Positions 1 through 6,928 of a DNA stretch of 57,500 nucleotides are shown piece after piece. The position numbers were made by a program, and so were the translations under genes. Each line of letters opens with the position of its first letter. The first letter of the stretch is position 1. The notes beneath the pieces are model-generated. The model saw nothing but the letters and a program-made list of their open reading frames with translations. It had not been told where the DNA came from and did no database searches. This DNA is from Methylobacterium sp. 17Sr1-1 (GTDB lineage: Bacteria; Pseudomonadota; Alphaproteobacteria; Rhizobiales; Beijerinckiaceae). The stretch covers positions 4,032,501 through 4,090,000 of the forward strand of contig NZ_CP029552.1 of NCBI RefSeq assembly GCF_003173775.1, given 5' to 3'.

Positions 1-841
1 GATCGGCGTGGCCCAGGAGCTCGCCGATCACCCGCAGATCCGCTCCGTTCTGCAGGAGATGGGTCGCGAAGGCGTGGCGCAGCTTGTGCGGCGACCAACG
101 CGAAGCGTTCGGGATCCCGGCCGCCGCCGCCGTCTCCTTGATCTCCTTCAAGGCCGCGTCGATCGTCAGGTGCTGCTCGCCGTTCGAGACCCGGTGAAAC
201 AGCCAGACGTCGGACCGCGAGCCGTACCGTCCCGCCAGTTCGCGCCACCAGCCGATCGCCTCGACCGCCCGGTCGTGGAGCGGCACCAGCCGGTCCTTGC
301 CGCCCTTGCCGCGGACATGGATCATCCGGGTTCCGGGCCGTACTGCGTCGGCCGGACGCGTCACGGCCTCGGAGACCCGCATCCCGCTGGCGTAGAGCGT
401 TTCCAGCAACGCCGCACGCCGTGCGTAGCCGGCCTGCCGGTAGAGCCCGACCGATTCGTCCCGGGCCAGGGCGTGGGCGGTTTCGATCAGACGGTCGACG
501 GCCTCGATGCCCGGGGTGAACGGCAGGCGGTCGGGCCGCTTCATCGGCTGGAGCTCGGCCGCCGGATTGCCGGTTCCAAGACCTTCCGCCACCATGAAGC
601 GGTGGATGCCGTTGGCCACCGAGCGGCGCCGGCTGATCGTCGAATGCGACAGGGCGCGCTGGTCGAGATGGGCGAGGTAGGCGACCATGTCCTGCCGGGT
701 TACTTCGGCGAGGCGGCGCGCGCCGAGCCAGCCGAGATAGCACGCGACATCGCGGCGATAGGTCGTGAGCGACGAGGCGGCGGTGCCGCGCTCGGCGGCC
801 AGGGCGTCGAGCCACAGCTCGATGATCTCGGCGTTGGTCAT
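1..841 (-). CDS. xerD: Tyrosine site-specific recombinase, XerD-like (C-terminus cut by window edge)
   Basis: Reading leftward from the ATG at 841, the protein has an N-terminal SAM-like core-binding domain (about residues 5-90) and then the catalytic domain of phage-integrase-type recombinases. The catalytic Arg is in GMRVSEA (R155), a Lys-containing turn in GKGGKDRL follows, HKLRHAF gives H252 and R255, and LLGHAD gives H278. The nucleophilic Tyr would sit about ten residues further on, beyond the left edge. The family resolves chromosome dimers at dif with a partner recombinase in the cytoplasm. The length and the STISRRR linker suit a chromosomal Xer protein better than a phage integrase, but XerC versus XerD cannot be settled here. 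It is transcribed away from the GntR gene, with a 292-bp gap. Confidence 0.85.
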   Translation of the reverse strand, partial: MTNAEIIELWLDALAAERGTAASSLTTYRRDVACYLGWLGARRLAEVTRQDMVAYLAHLDQRALSHSTISRRRSVANGIHRFMVAEGLGTGNPAAELQPMKRPDRLPFTPGIEAVDRLIETAHALARDESVGLYRQAGYARRAALLETLYASGMRVSEAVTRPADAVRPGTRMIHVRGKGGKDRLVPLHDRAVEAIGWWRELAGRYGSRSDVWLFHRVSNGEQHLTIDAALKEIKETAAAAGIPNASRWSPHKLRHAFATHLLQNGADLRVIGELLGHAD

Positions 842-1094
842 GCCCGGAGCATGCCGGAGGCCGGTTAACGGGACATTCTCTGAGAAAAACCGCTTATGCG
901 AGCGAGCCCGATTTCGGTTCCTCGCGCGTGGGTGCGTCTGCGGTTGCCCCTCGCCGCGCACGCATCACTCTCCCCGCCGCCGGGCTGCGGCGAGGCGCGA
1001 GGCCTCCGGCCATGCCAGCGCCCGCTTTACCTCGACAGGTCCGCCGAAGGGGCGCCCGTTGCTCGCACATCGTGCATGCCGCCTCTTGCATCAG

Positions 1095-1120
1095 GTCGTC
1101 GATTGTTGACAATCGACGAC
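1095..1120. promoter_or_regulatory. Perfect 12-bp inverted repeat, probable GntR operator
   Basis: The left arm GTCGTCGATTGT (1095-1106) and right arm ACAATCGACGAC (1109-1120) are exact reverse complements around a TG centre, ending 13 bp before the GntR start codon. Its core ATTGTTGACAAT resembles operators of FadR/FCD-type GntR proteins, which are short near-palindromes around a TTGT/ACAA core. A possible -35 (TTGCAT, 1086) and -10 (GACAAT, 1108) would place the site over the promoter. Autorepression of the downstream operon is inferred. Confidence 0.65.
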
Positions 1121-1133
1121 TGACGAGGCCCGC

Positions 1134-1847
1134 ATGACCGCTCGACGCGCGACTTCTCCGACCGACGGCTTTCCCCGCGTGCCGAAGGACACGTTCCGCA
1201 GCCGCATCGCCGACAGCCTGCGCAGCGCGATCCTCGGCGGCGACATCGCGCCCGGCTCCCAGCTCGTCGAGACGACGCTCGCCACGCAGTTCGGCGTCAG
1301 CCGCGGCCCACTGCGCGAGGCGATCCGGCAGCTGATCGAGGAAGGCATCCTCGAAACGGTTCCCTATACGGGGACCTACGTCATCGACATCTCGGTCAAG
1401 GACGTCGACGAGATCTACTCGATCCGCCGCAACCTGGAGACCTTCGCCTTCGAGCAGCTGTGGGACCGGCGCGACGAGGCATTCCGCACCGAGCTGCGTC
1501 GCCGGCACGCGGCCCTGACGGCGACCATCGATGCGGGCGACGACAAGGCGAGCATCCTCGCCGAGCTGAGCTTCCACGGCACGGTCTACGAGGCGACCGG
1601 ACATTCCTTCCTGCTGACCATCTGGCACGGCCTGCGCGGCCGGCTGCAGCTCTACTGGGCGGCGCATCACCGGGCCCACGGCCTGCGCGGCCCGCGCCGG
1701 GACGGCCACGACGACTACCTGCGCCTCGCCCTGGGCGACGACCTCGCGGCGATGCGCGGCGAGATCGAGAGCCACATGCGCCGGGGCGCCGAGCAGACGA
1801 AGGCCTTCCTCGACGGGCGCGAGCGCCTCCCCGAGAGGCGCGCGTGA
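1134..1847 (+). CDS. GntR family transcriptional regulator, FadR subfamily (FCD domain)
   Basis: This 237-residue protein has an N-terminal winged helix-turn-helix (about residues 20-85; core LATQFGVSRGPLREAIRQL) and an all-helical FCD ligand-binding domain (about 90-225). The FCD domain keeps the histidines that usually bind a metal, in ELSFHGTVYEATGH and EIESHM. Family members are mostly repressors released by an organic or amino acid. It heads a colinear set of binding protein, permeases, ATPase and aminotransferase-like gene, and a perfect palindrome lies just upstream, so it probably controls this uptake operon and itself. The effector is unknown; the transported amino acid is a reasonable guess. 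Confidence 0.9.
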   Translation: MTARRATSPTDGFPRVPKDTFRSRIADSLRSAILGGDIAPGSQLVETTLATQFGVSRGPLREAIRQLIEEGILETVPYTGTYVIDISVKDVDEIYSIRRNLETFAFEQLWDRRDEAFRTELRRRHAALTATIDAGDDKASILAELSFHGTVYEATGHSFLLTIWHGLRGRLQLYWAAHHRAHGLRGPRRDGHDDYLRLALGDDLAAMRGEIESHMRRGAEQTKAFLDGRERLPERRA

Positions 1848-1890
1848 CCGCCCCGTCCCGAATCCCGACCGACTCCCAGAAGAGCCCCTT

Positions 1891-1920
1891 GCAGGAGAGA
1901 CCCGTGCAGGAGAGACCCAT
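1891..1920 (+). promoter_or_regulatory. Tandem 15-bp duplication of ribosome binding site plus start codon
   Basis: The unit GCAGGAGAGACCC followed by GTG or ATG occurs twice in a row, at 1891 and 1906. Each copy carries an AGGAGA Shine-Dalgarno sequence. The first is followed by GTG at 1904, in frame with the ATG at 1919 that follows the second, so two initiation sites 15 nt apart are possible for the binding-protein gene. I use the ATG because the sequence after it reads as a signal peptide. Confidence 0.6.
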
Positions 1921-2755
1921 GCCCCGTCGCCGCGACGTCCTCGCGCTCGCCCTCGCCGCGGCGGCCACCGCCGCGGGCCTGTCCCCCGTGGCGGCGCAGG
2001 GCGAGACCTCGCTCGACCGCATCAAGCGCAGCGGCCGCCTGCGCATCGGCGTCACCTCGGCCGAGCCGTGGTTCTTCAAGGATCCGATGGCCGGAACCTG
2101 GAGCGGCGTCGGCATCGACCTCGGCACCGCGCTAGCGGGCAATCTCGGCGTGACGATGGTGCCGGTGGAGACGAGCTGGGCGAACTGCGTCGCGGCGATC
2201 CAGGCCGACCAGATCGACGTCATGTTCGTGCTCGACCCGACGGAGGAGCGCCGCAAGGCGATCGATTTCCCGGACAGTCCGCTGTTCTACTACGCCGCCG
2301 GCGCCCTCGTCCGGCCGGACCAGACGGCGACCGCCTGGAGCGACCTCGACAAGCCCGGCACCCGGATCGGCGTGACGCTCGGCACCTCGGTCGACCGCAT
2401 GGTGACCGAGACCGTTAAGGCGGCCAGCATCAGCCGCTTCTCCAACAACGACGAGGCGGTGGCCGCCTTCGCGGCCAGGCACGTCGATGCGGTGGCGCAG
2501 TTCCACCCGGCCCTCGTCGTCCAGTACGCCCGGCTCAAGCTCGGCAAGGTCGTCCTGATGAAGCCGGTCACCCCCGTCGCCACCAGCGCCGGCATCCGCC
2601 GGGACGCCGACCCGGCCTTCAAAAACTGGCTCGGCGAGCGCTTCGCCGCCCTCTACGCCGCCGGCACGCCGCAGGATTCCTTCGCGGCCTACCTGCGGAC
2701 CCGCGGCATCGACCCCGCGACCGTTCCGGGTCTCGCGCGGGAGAAATGGGTCTGA
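1919..2755 (+). CDS. Amino-acid ABC transporter substrate-binding protein (periplasmic)
   Basis: This 278-residue protein opens with a signal peptide, PRRRDVLALALAAAATAAG, ending near AAQ; the twin Arg followed by DVLA could direct it to the Tat route. The rest is a type II periplasmic-binding fold of family 3 (SBP_bac_3): LRIGVTSAEPWFF in lobe 1, GVGIDLGTALA, and the aspartate-containing QADQIDVMFV segment typical of polar amino-acid binding proteins. It delivers substrate to the two permeases directly downstream (26 bp to the next start). The gene sits 71 bp after the GntR stop with a duplicated ribosome binding site. The exact ligand cannot be read from the sequence. Confidence 0.88.
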   Translation: MPRRRDVLALALAAAATAAGLSPVAAQGETSLDRIKRSGRLRIGVTSAEPWFFKDPMAGTWSGVGIDLGTALAGNLGVTMVPVETSWANCVAAIQADQIDVMFVLDPTEERRKAIDFPDSPLFYYAAGALVRPDQTATAWSDLDKPGTRIGVTLGTSVDRMVTETVKAASISRFSNNDEAVAAFAARHVDAVAQFHPALVVQYARLKLGKVVLMKPVTPVATSAGIRRDADPAFKNWLGERFAALYAAGTPQDSFAAYLRTRGIDPATVPGLAREKWV

Positions 2756-2780
2756 GGGCCCTGACGCGGGAGGGACGGCC

Positions 2781-3446
2781 GTGACCTACGCCTGGGACTT
2801 CATGCCCGTCCTGCGCCACCTCGACATGCTGGCGCTCGGGCTCGTCAACACCGTCAAGATCGCGGCCATGTCGATCGTGCTCGGCGTCGGCCTCGGGCTC
2901 GGCCTCGCGCTGATGCGGCTGTCCCCCTCCCGGCTCCTGCGGGCGCCGGCGACGGCGTTCATCGAGTTCTACCGCAACACGCCGCCGATCGTGCACTTCT
3001 TCTGGTTCTTCTACGCGCTGCCGGTGCTCGCCGACATCAGCCTCGATCCCCTCGCCGCGGCGGTCCTCGCGCTCTCGACCCAGTCCGGAGCGTTCTACGC
3101 CGAGGTGTTTCGCGGCGGCATCGTGTCGATCGAGGCGGGCCAGTGGGAGGGCGCCAAGGCGGTCGGCATGACCCGGGCGCAGGCGATGCGGCGGGTGATC
3201 CTGCCGCAGGCGGTCGGCCGCATGGTGCCGCCCTTCGTCGAGCGCTCCTTCGAGCTGACGAAGACCACGGCGCTCGCCTCCACCCTCGCCTACGGCGAGC
3301 TCCTCTACCAGGCGATGCAGGTCAACAGCCAGACCTTCCGGCCGCTCGAGGTCTACACGGTCGTCGCCCTCCTCTACCTCGTGCTGCTGGTCACCTGCGG
3401 CGCGCTGGCGCGCGGGGCCGAGCGGCGCCTGACCGCCTACCGCTGA
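2781..3446 (+). CDS. Amino-acid ABC transporter permease (HisM/GlnP family), first copy
   Basis: This 221-residue inner-membrane protein has about five transmembrane helices and the family-3 permease signature. The EAA loop that contacts the ATPase is visible as EGAKAVGMTRAQAMRRVILP (about residues 124-143), and the early segment FIEFYRNTPPIVHFFWFFY is typical of polar amino-acid permeases. It pairs with the similar permease that begins 12 bp downstream to form a heterodimeric channel. The start follows GGAGGGACGGCC. Its N-terminus (MTYAWDF) matches the partner's MDYEWDF, pointing to origin by duplication. Confidence 0.9.
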   Translation: MTYAWDFMPVLRHLDMLALGLVNTVKIAAMSIVLGVGLGLGLALMRLSPSRLLRAPATAFIEFYRNTPPIVHFFWFFYALPVLADISLDPLAAAVLALSTQSGAFYAEVFRGGIVSIEAGQWEGAKAVGMTRAQAMRRVILPQAVGRMVPPFVERSFELTKTTALASTLAYGELLYQAMQVNSQTFRPLEVYTVVALLYLVLLVTCGALARGAERRLTAYR

Positions 3447-3457
3447 GGTCGCAGGCC

Positions 3458-4123
3458 ATGGATTACGAGTGGGATTTCGGCCTGCTGGCGCAGAACTGGC
3501 CGGTGCTGCTGCGCGGCCTCCTCGTCACGGTGCAGCTCTGGGTGCCGGCCATGGCGGCCGGGCTCGCGCTCGGCCTCCTCCTCGGCCTCGCCCGCCTGTC
3601 CCGGTCGGGATGGGTCGCCCGGCCGGCCCTCGGCGCCGTCGAGCTCTTCCGGGGCACGCCGGTCCTGATCCAGCTGATCTGGTTCTTCTACGCCTTCCCG
3701 ATCGTGATCGGCCTCCAGCTGTCGCCGTTCGCCGCGTCCCTGCTCGCGCTCACCCTCAACACGGCGGCCTATTGCGCCGAGATCTTTCGCGGCGGGATCC
3801 AGTCGGTGGCGAGGGGCCAGTTCGAGGGCGCGCGGGCGCTCGGCATGACCCGGGCCCAGGTGATGCGGCGGGTGATCCTGCCGCAGGTCCTGCGCCGCAT
3901 GCTGCCGGCCTTCACCAATCGCGGCATCGAGCTGGCGAAGGTGACCTCGCTCGCCTCCGTGATCTCGGTGCACGAGCTGATGTACCAGGGCCGCCTGCTG
4001 AGCTCGACCTATTACCGTCCGCTCGAGATCCTGACGACGGTCGCGATCGTCTACTTCGTCCTGATCTATCCGGGCAGCGTCCTCTCCGCCCGCCTCGAGC
4101 GGCGGCTGGCCGCCCGCAGCTGA
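3458..4123 (+). CDS. Amino-acid ABC transporter permease (HisM/GlnP family), second copy
   Basis: Also 221 residues with about five membrane helices. It carries VELFRGTPVLIQLIWFFY and the EAA-loop sequence EGARALGMTRAQVMRRVILP, nearly identical to the upstream permease. The two probably assemble as a heterodimer in the inner membrane with two copies of the ATPase encoded 17 bp downstream. The ATG at 3458 is chosen over longer in-frame starts because those would overlap the upstream permease heavily and because MDYEWDF aligns with the paralogue's N-terminus. Confidence 0.9.
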   Translation: MDYEWDFGLLAQNWPVLLRGLLVTVQLWVPAMAAGLALGLLLGLARLSRSGWVARPALGAVELFRGTPVLIQLIWFFYAFPIVIGLQLSPFAASLLALTLNTAAYCAEIFRGGIQSVARGQFEGARALGMTRAQVMRRVILPQVLRRMLPAFTNRGIELAKVTSLASVISVHELMYQGRLLSSTYYRPLEILTTVAIVYFVLIYPGSVLSARLERRLAARS

Positions 4124-4139
4124 AAGGCTTCCGCCCGCG

Positions 4140-4913
4140 ATGACGACACCCCTCCTCGACGTCCAAGGCCTCCACAAGTCGTTCGGATCGCACGAGGTCC
4201 TGCGCGGCATCGACCTCGCGGTGATGCCGGGCGAGCGCGTCGCGATCATCGGCGGCTCCGGCTCGGGCAAGAGCACCCTCCTGCGCTGCCTGAACTTCAT
4301 GGAGATCCCGACCTCCGGCCGGATCGCCCTCGACGGGCGCGCGCTCGGCCGGCCGGGGCGGGACGGCGCCACGGTCTATCCGGAGGGCGAGTTGTGCGGC
4401 GTGCGCCGGCGCGTCGGCATGGTCTTCCAGCAGTTCAACCTCTTCCCGCATAGGAGTGCGGTCGAGAACGTGATGGAGGCCCTCGTCACCGTGAAGGGGA
4501 CGCCCCGGCGCCAAGCCCTGGCGCGGGCGGAAGCCGAGCTCGGAAAAGTGGGCCTCTCCGATAAGCGCGACGCCTATCCGAGCCGGCTCTCGGGCGGCCA
4601 GCAGCAGCGGGTGGCGATCGCCCGGGCGCTCGCGATGGATCCGGAGATCCTGCTCTTCGACGAACCCACCTCGTCGCTCGATCCCGAGCTCGTCGGCGAG
4701 GTGCTGCGGGTGATCCGCGGGCTCGCCGAGGAGGGGCGCACCATGCTCCTCGTCACCCACGAACTCGGCTTCGCCTACCACTTCGCCACGCGGGTCGTCT
4801 TCCTGGCCGACGGCCGCTTCTACGAGTCCGGGACCCCCGACGAGGTCCTGAAGCACCCGCGCGGCGAGCGCACCCGCACCTTCCTGGCGCGCCACAGCGA
4901 GTTCGCGTTCTGA
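4140..4913 (+). CDS. Amino-acid ABC transporter ATP-binding protein
   Basis: A 257-residue cytoplasmic nucleotide-binding subunit. Walker A is GGSGSGKSTLL (about residues 38-48), the Q-loop is VFQQFNLFPH, the ABC signature LSGGQQQRVAIARAL, Walker B ILLFDEPTSSLD and the switch histidine VTHE. The FQQFNLFPH motif and overall length are those of polar amino-acid importers (GlnQ/HisP type). It energises the two permeases immediately upstream. An insertion of about 12 residues before the Q-loop (RPGRDGATVYPEGEL) is slightly longer than in GlnQ. Confidence 0.93.
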   Translation: MTTPLLDVQGLHKSFGSHEVLRGIDLAVMPGERVAIIGGSGSGKSTLLRCLNFMEIPTSGRIALDGRALGRPGRDGATVYPEGELCGVRRRVGMVFQQFNLFPHRSAVENVMEALVTVKGTPRRQALARAEAELGKVGLSDKRDAYPSRLSGGQQQRVAIARALAMDPEILLFDEPTSSLDPELVGEVLRVIRGLAEEGRTMLLVTHELGFAYHFATRVVFLADGRFYESGTPDEVLKHPRGERTRTFLARHSEFAF

Positions 4914-4948
4914 ACGCGCGCCCCAAAGATCAACCGAGGAACCATCCC

Positions 4949-5872
4949 GTGTCCGGCTCACAGACCTCCAGCGCGGCGAGCGCGCAGGGCTACCTCGACG
5001 ATCCCCGCAACGACGGCGTGCTCGTCTCGATCAACGGCGAGTTTTTCCCCCGCGACCAGGCCTCGGTCTCGGTCTTCGATGCCGGCTTCGTGCTCGGCGA
5101 CGGGGTGTGGGAGGGCCTGCGCCTCGTCAACGGCAAGCTCTTGGCCATCGACGACCACATGGACCGGCTCTACGAGGGCGCCGGCGCGATCGCCCTCGAT
5201 ATCGGCCTCACCCGCCAGGAGATGGTGGCGGCGATCCGGGCGACGCTCGCGCGCAACGGCATGACCGACGGTGCCCATATCCGCCTGATGGTCACCCGCG
5301 GCCGGAAGACGACGCCGAACCAGGATCCCCGCTTCGCGCTCGGCCGGGCCACCGTCGTCATCATCGCCGAGTACAAGACGCCCCGGCCCGAGGCCAAGGC
5401 GGCCGGCCTCGCGCTGATGACCTCGACCATCCGCTGCAGCACGCCCGACGTGTTCGACCTCAGGCTCAACTCGCACAGCCGCCTCAACTTCATCCAGGCG
5501 CTGATCCAGGCGATCAACTGCGGCGCCGACGAGGCGCTGATGCTCGACCCCTCCGGCTTCGTGGCGAGCTGCAACTCGACCAACTTCTTCATCGTCCGCA
5601 AGGGCGAGCTGTGGACCTCGACGGGACGGTGCAACTTCAAGGGCATCACCCATCGCAAGGTGGTGGAGCTGTGGCGCGAGAGCGGCGGCATCGTGCGCGA
5701 GCTCGACTTCACCCTGGCCGAGACCTACGCCGCCGACGAGGCCTTCGTGACCGGGACGCTCGGCGGCATCACCCCGGTGACCCGGATCGACGGCCGCCGC
5801 ATCGGCACCGGCCAGCCGGGCCCGGTCACCGCCGAGGCGAGCCGGCTCTACCAGGCTTATACGCTGGCTTGA
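4949..5872 (+). CDS. Class IV aminotransferase-like protein lacking the usual PLP lysine
   Basis: This 307-residue protein has the fold type IV PLP-enzyme layout: SVFDAGFVLGDGVWEGLR and DDHMDRL in the small domain, then GADEALMLDPSGFVASCNST, FKGITHRKV and TGTLGGITPV in the large domain, as in D-amino-acid/branched-chain aminotransferases. At the place where the family has its Schiff-base lysine (K about three or four residues before an N-[LY]-L motif) this protein reads LRLNSHSRLNFIQ, with no Lys. The Glu that normally contacts the pyridine nitrogen (as in E-G-x-x-x-N) appears as Ser in ASCNSTN. It may be an inactive homologue, a protein with altered chemistry, or a branch that I misalign. 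GTG start, preceded by CCGAGGAACC. It closes the amino-acid uptake operon, so a role on the imported substrate is likely. Confidence 0.8.
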   Translation: MSGSQTSSAASAQGYLDDPRNDGVLVSINGEFFPRDQASVSVFDAGFVLGDGVWEGLRLVNGKLLAIDDHMDRLYEGAGAIALDIGLTRQEMVAAIRATLARNGMTDGAHIRLMVTRGRKTTPNQDPRFALGRATVVIIAEYKTPRPEAKAAGLALMTSTIRCSTPDVFDLRLNSHSRLNFIQALIQAINCGADEALMLDPSGFVASCNSTNFFIVRKGELWTSTGRCNFKGITHRKVVELWRESGGIVRELDFTLAETYAADEAFVTGTLGGITPVTRIDGRRIGTGQPGPVTAEASRLYQAYTLA

Positions 5873-5953
5873 GCTGTGTGGGACGGAGCGGCTGCCGGTT
5901 CCCCGGACCCGAGAGACCGTTCGACTGATCGGTCACCTCCATCCCACCCACGG

Positions 5954-6072
5954 CCTCATCCTGAGGTATCAGTCGATTGAAGATAGACTGACCTCGAAGG
6001 TGGCCTCCAGATGCCACTGAGACAACTGGAGGCCTCCTTCGAGGCTCCCAGTGGACGCACCTCAGGATGAGG
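5954..6072. repeat. Dispersed palindromic repeat element (about 119 bp)
   Basis: Outer arms CCTCATCCTGAGGT (5954-5967) and ACCTCAGGATGAGG (6059-6072) are exact reverse complements. Inner arms 5992-6010 and 6026-6044 pair with one mismatch (CCTCGAAGG against CCTTCGAGG at the ends). The whole can fold as a long stem or cruciform. Architecture and words (CCTCATCCTGAGG, CCTTCGAGG) resemble palindromic intergenic repeats known from Rhizobiales genomes. It lies between the aminotransferase-like gene and an AT-rich tract and has no coding potential. Confidence 0.7.
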
Positions 6073-6109
6073 TGTGAGTGGAAGAAATCCATCTTCTCGC
6101 CGGCAATCT

Positions 6110-6262
6110 TTCATGCCAGCCAAATTTTTGGAATATTCATACTAACCAAGAAATATATAATATATCTGTCATTTGTGAGAATAGATATTTCATTTAGTCC
6201 AATTATTAACCCGCAGATTTGACGAAAACTTTAGTAAATTATTTTAACAATACATCGAAATG
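6110..6262. other. AT-rich tract in an intergenic region; no gene seen in 5873-6928
   Basis: The stretch with runs such as AAATTTTTGG and AAATATATAATATAT is strikingly AT-rich against surroundings of roughly 70% GC. The whole interval 5873-6928 (over 1 kb) holds the palindromic repeat at 5954-6072, this tract, and GC-rich sequence with short open frames of implausible composition (for example 6260-6466). A second moderately AT-rich patch at about 6470-6600 is the likely promoter area for the secreted oxidase downstream. I see no convincing tRNA, terminator or transposase remnant. Confidence 0.6.
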
Positions 6263-6928
6263 ACACTTGGCTTCAAGGAGATTGGCGCACTTCGACCGGA
6301 TCGTGCTCTCCGATCCCGTCGAAAGCTCCTCCCCTGGCGTCCATCGTCCAGCGCCGCCCGCGAACGGCGTGACGTCCTCCGTCCAGGTGTCGACGCCGCG
6401 TACCGCATCACCGCCGGGTTTCCTCCGATCGCGACGTTCCTAACGGACATCATCGCGTCTCGTTAAGCCTGACACCTCTTTACGCAGTATCTTGGACTAA
6501 TCCGCCCCGGCGAAGACATGAGCCTCCGCTGCGGAATGATGGTCATGATTCATTATCCGAGGCCGATTACCGGATTTAAACCTCCCTACGTCAGGTTCGG
6601 CATTGGGACAGCACACAGACGGACGGACGGACGAATCGAGCCATGCGGCCGGGATTCAAGGATATGGCGGCCCTCGCGGTCGGCCCGCCCCTCTGGGGCA
6701 TCCCCAGTACCGCGTCGTCCGAGCCGCGAGAGACCGCAACGGCACCGGTGCCGGGCGACGTCGCCATCCTGCCCTAGCCTGCGGCCGACGCCGCGCGGCA
6801 GGGCGTCCGCCTCCAATGGGGAAGCGGCCCCGCCGTCCCGACCTTCGTCGCATCGGGCCTCGACGCGCCGCCCCGACGCGCCGGACCCGCCCCGCACACG
6901 CCCTGACCTTCCAGCGAGAGTTCTCCCG

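Noticed and set aside
8..868. Rightward 286-residue open frame at the left edge
   Set aside because: It is Arg/Gly/Val-rich shadow of the XerD-like gene on the other strand, which has clear recombinase motifs.
6260..6466. 68-residue frame in the AT-rich region
   Set aside because: No ribosome site, no recognisable motif and an Arg-rich middle; the AT-rich start is more likely a promoter area.
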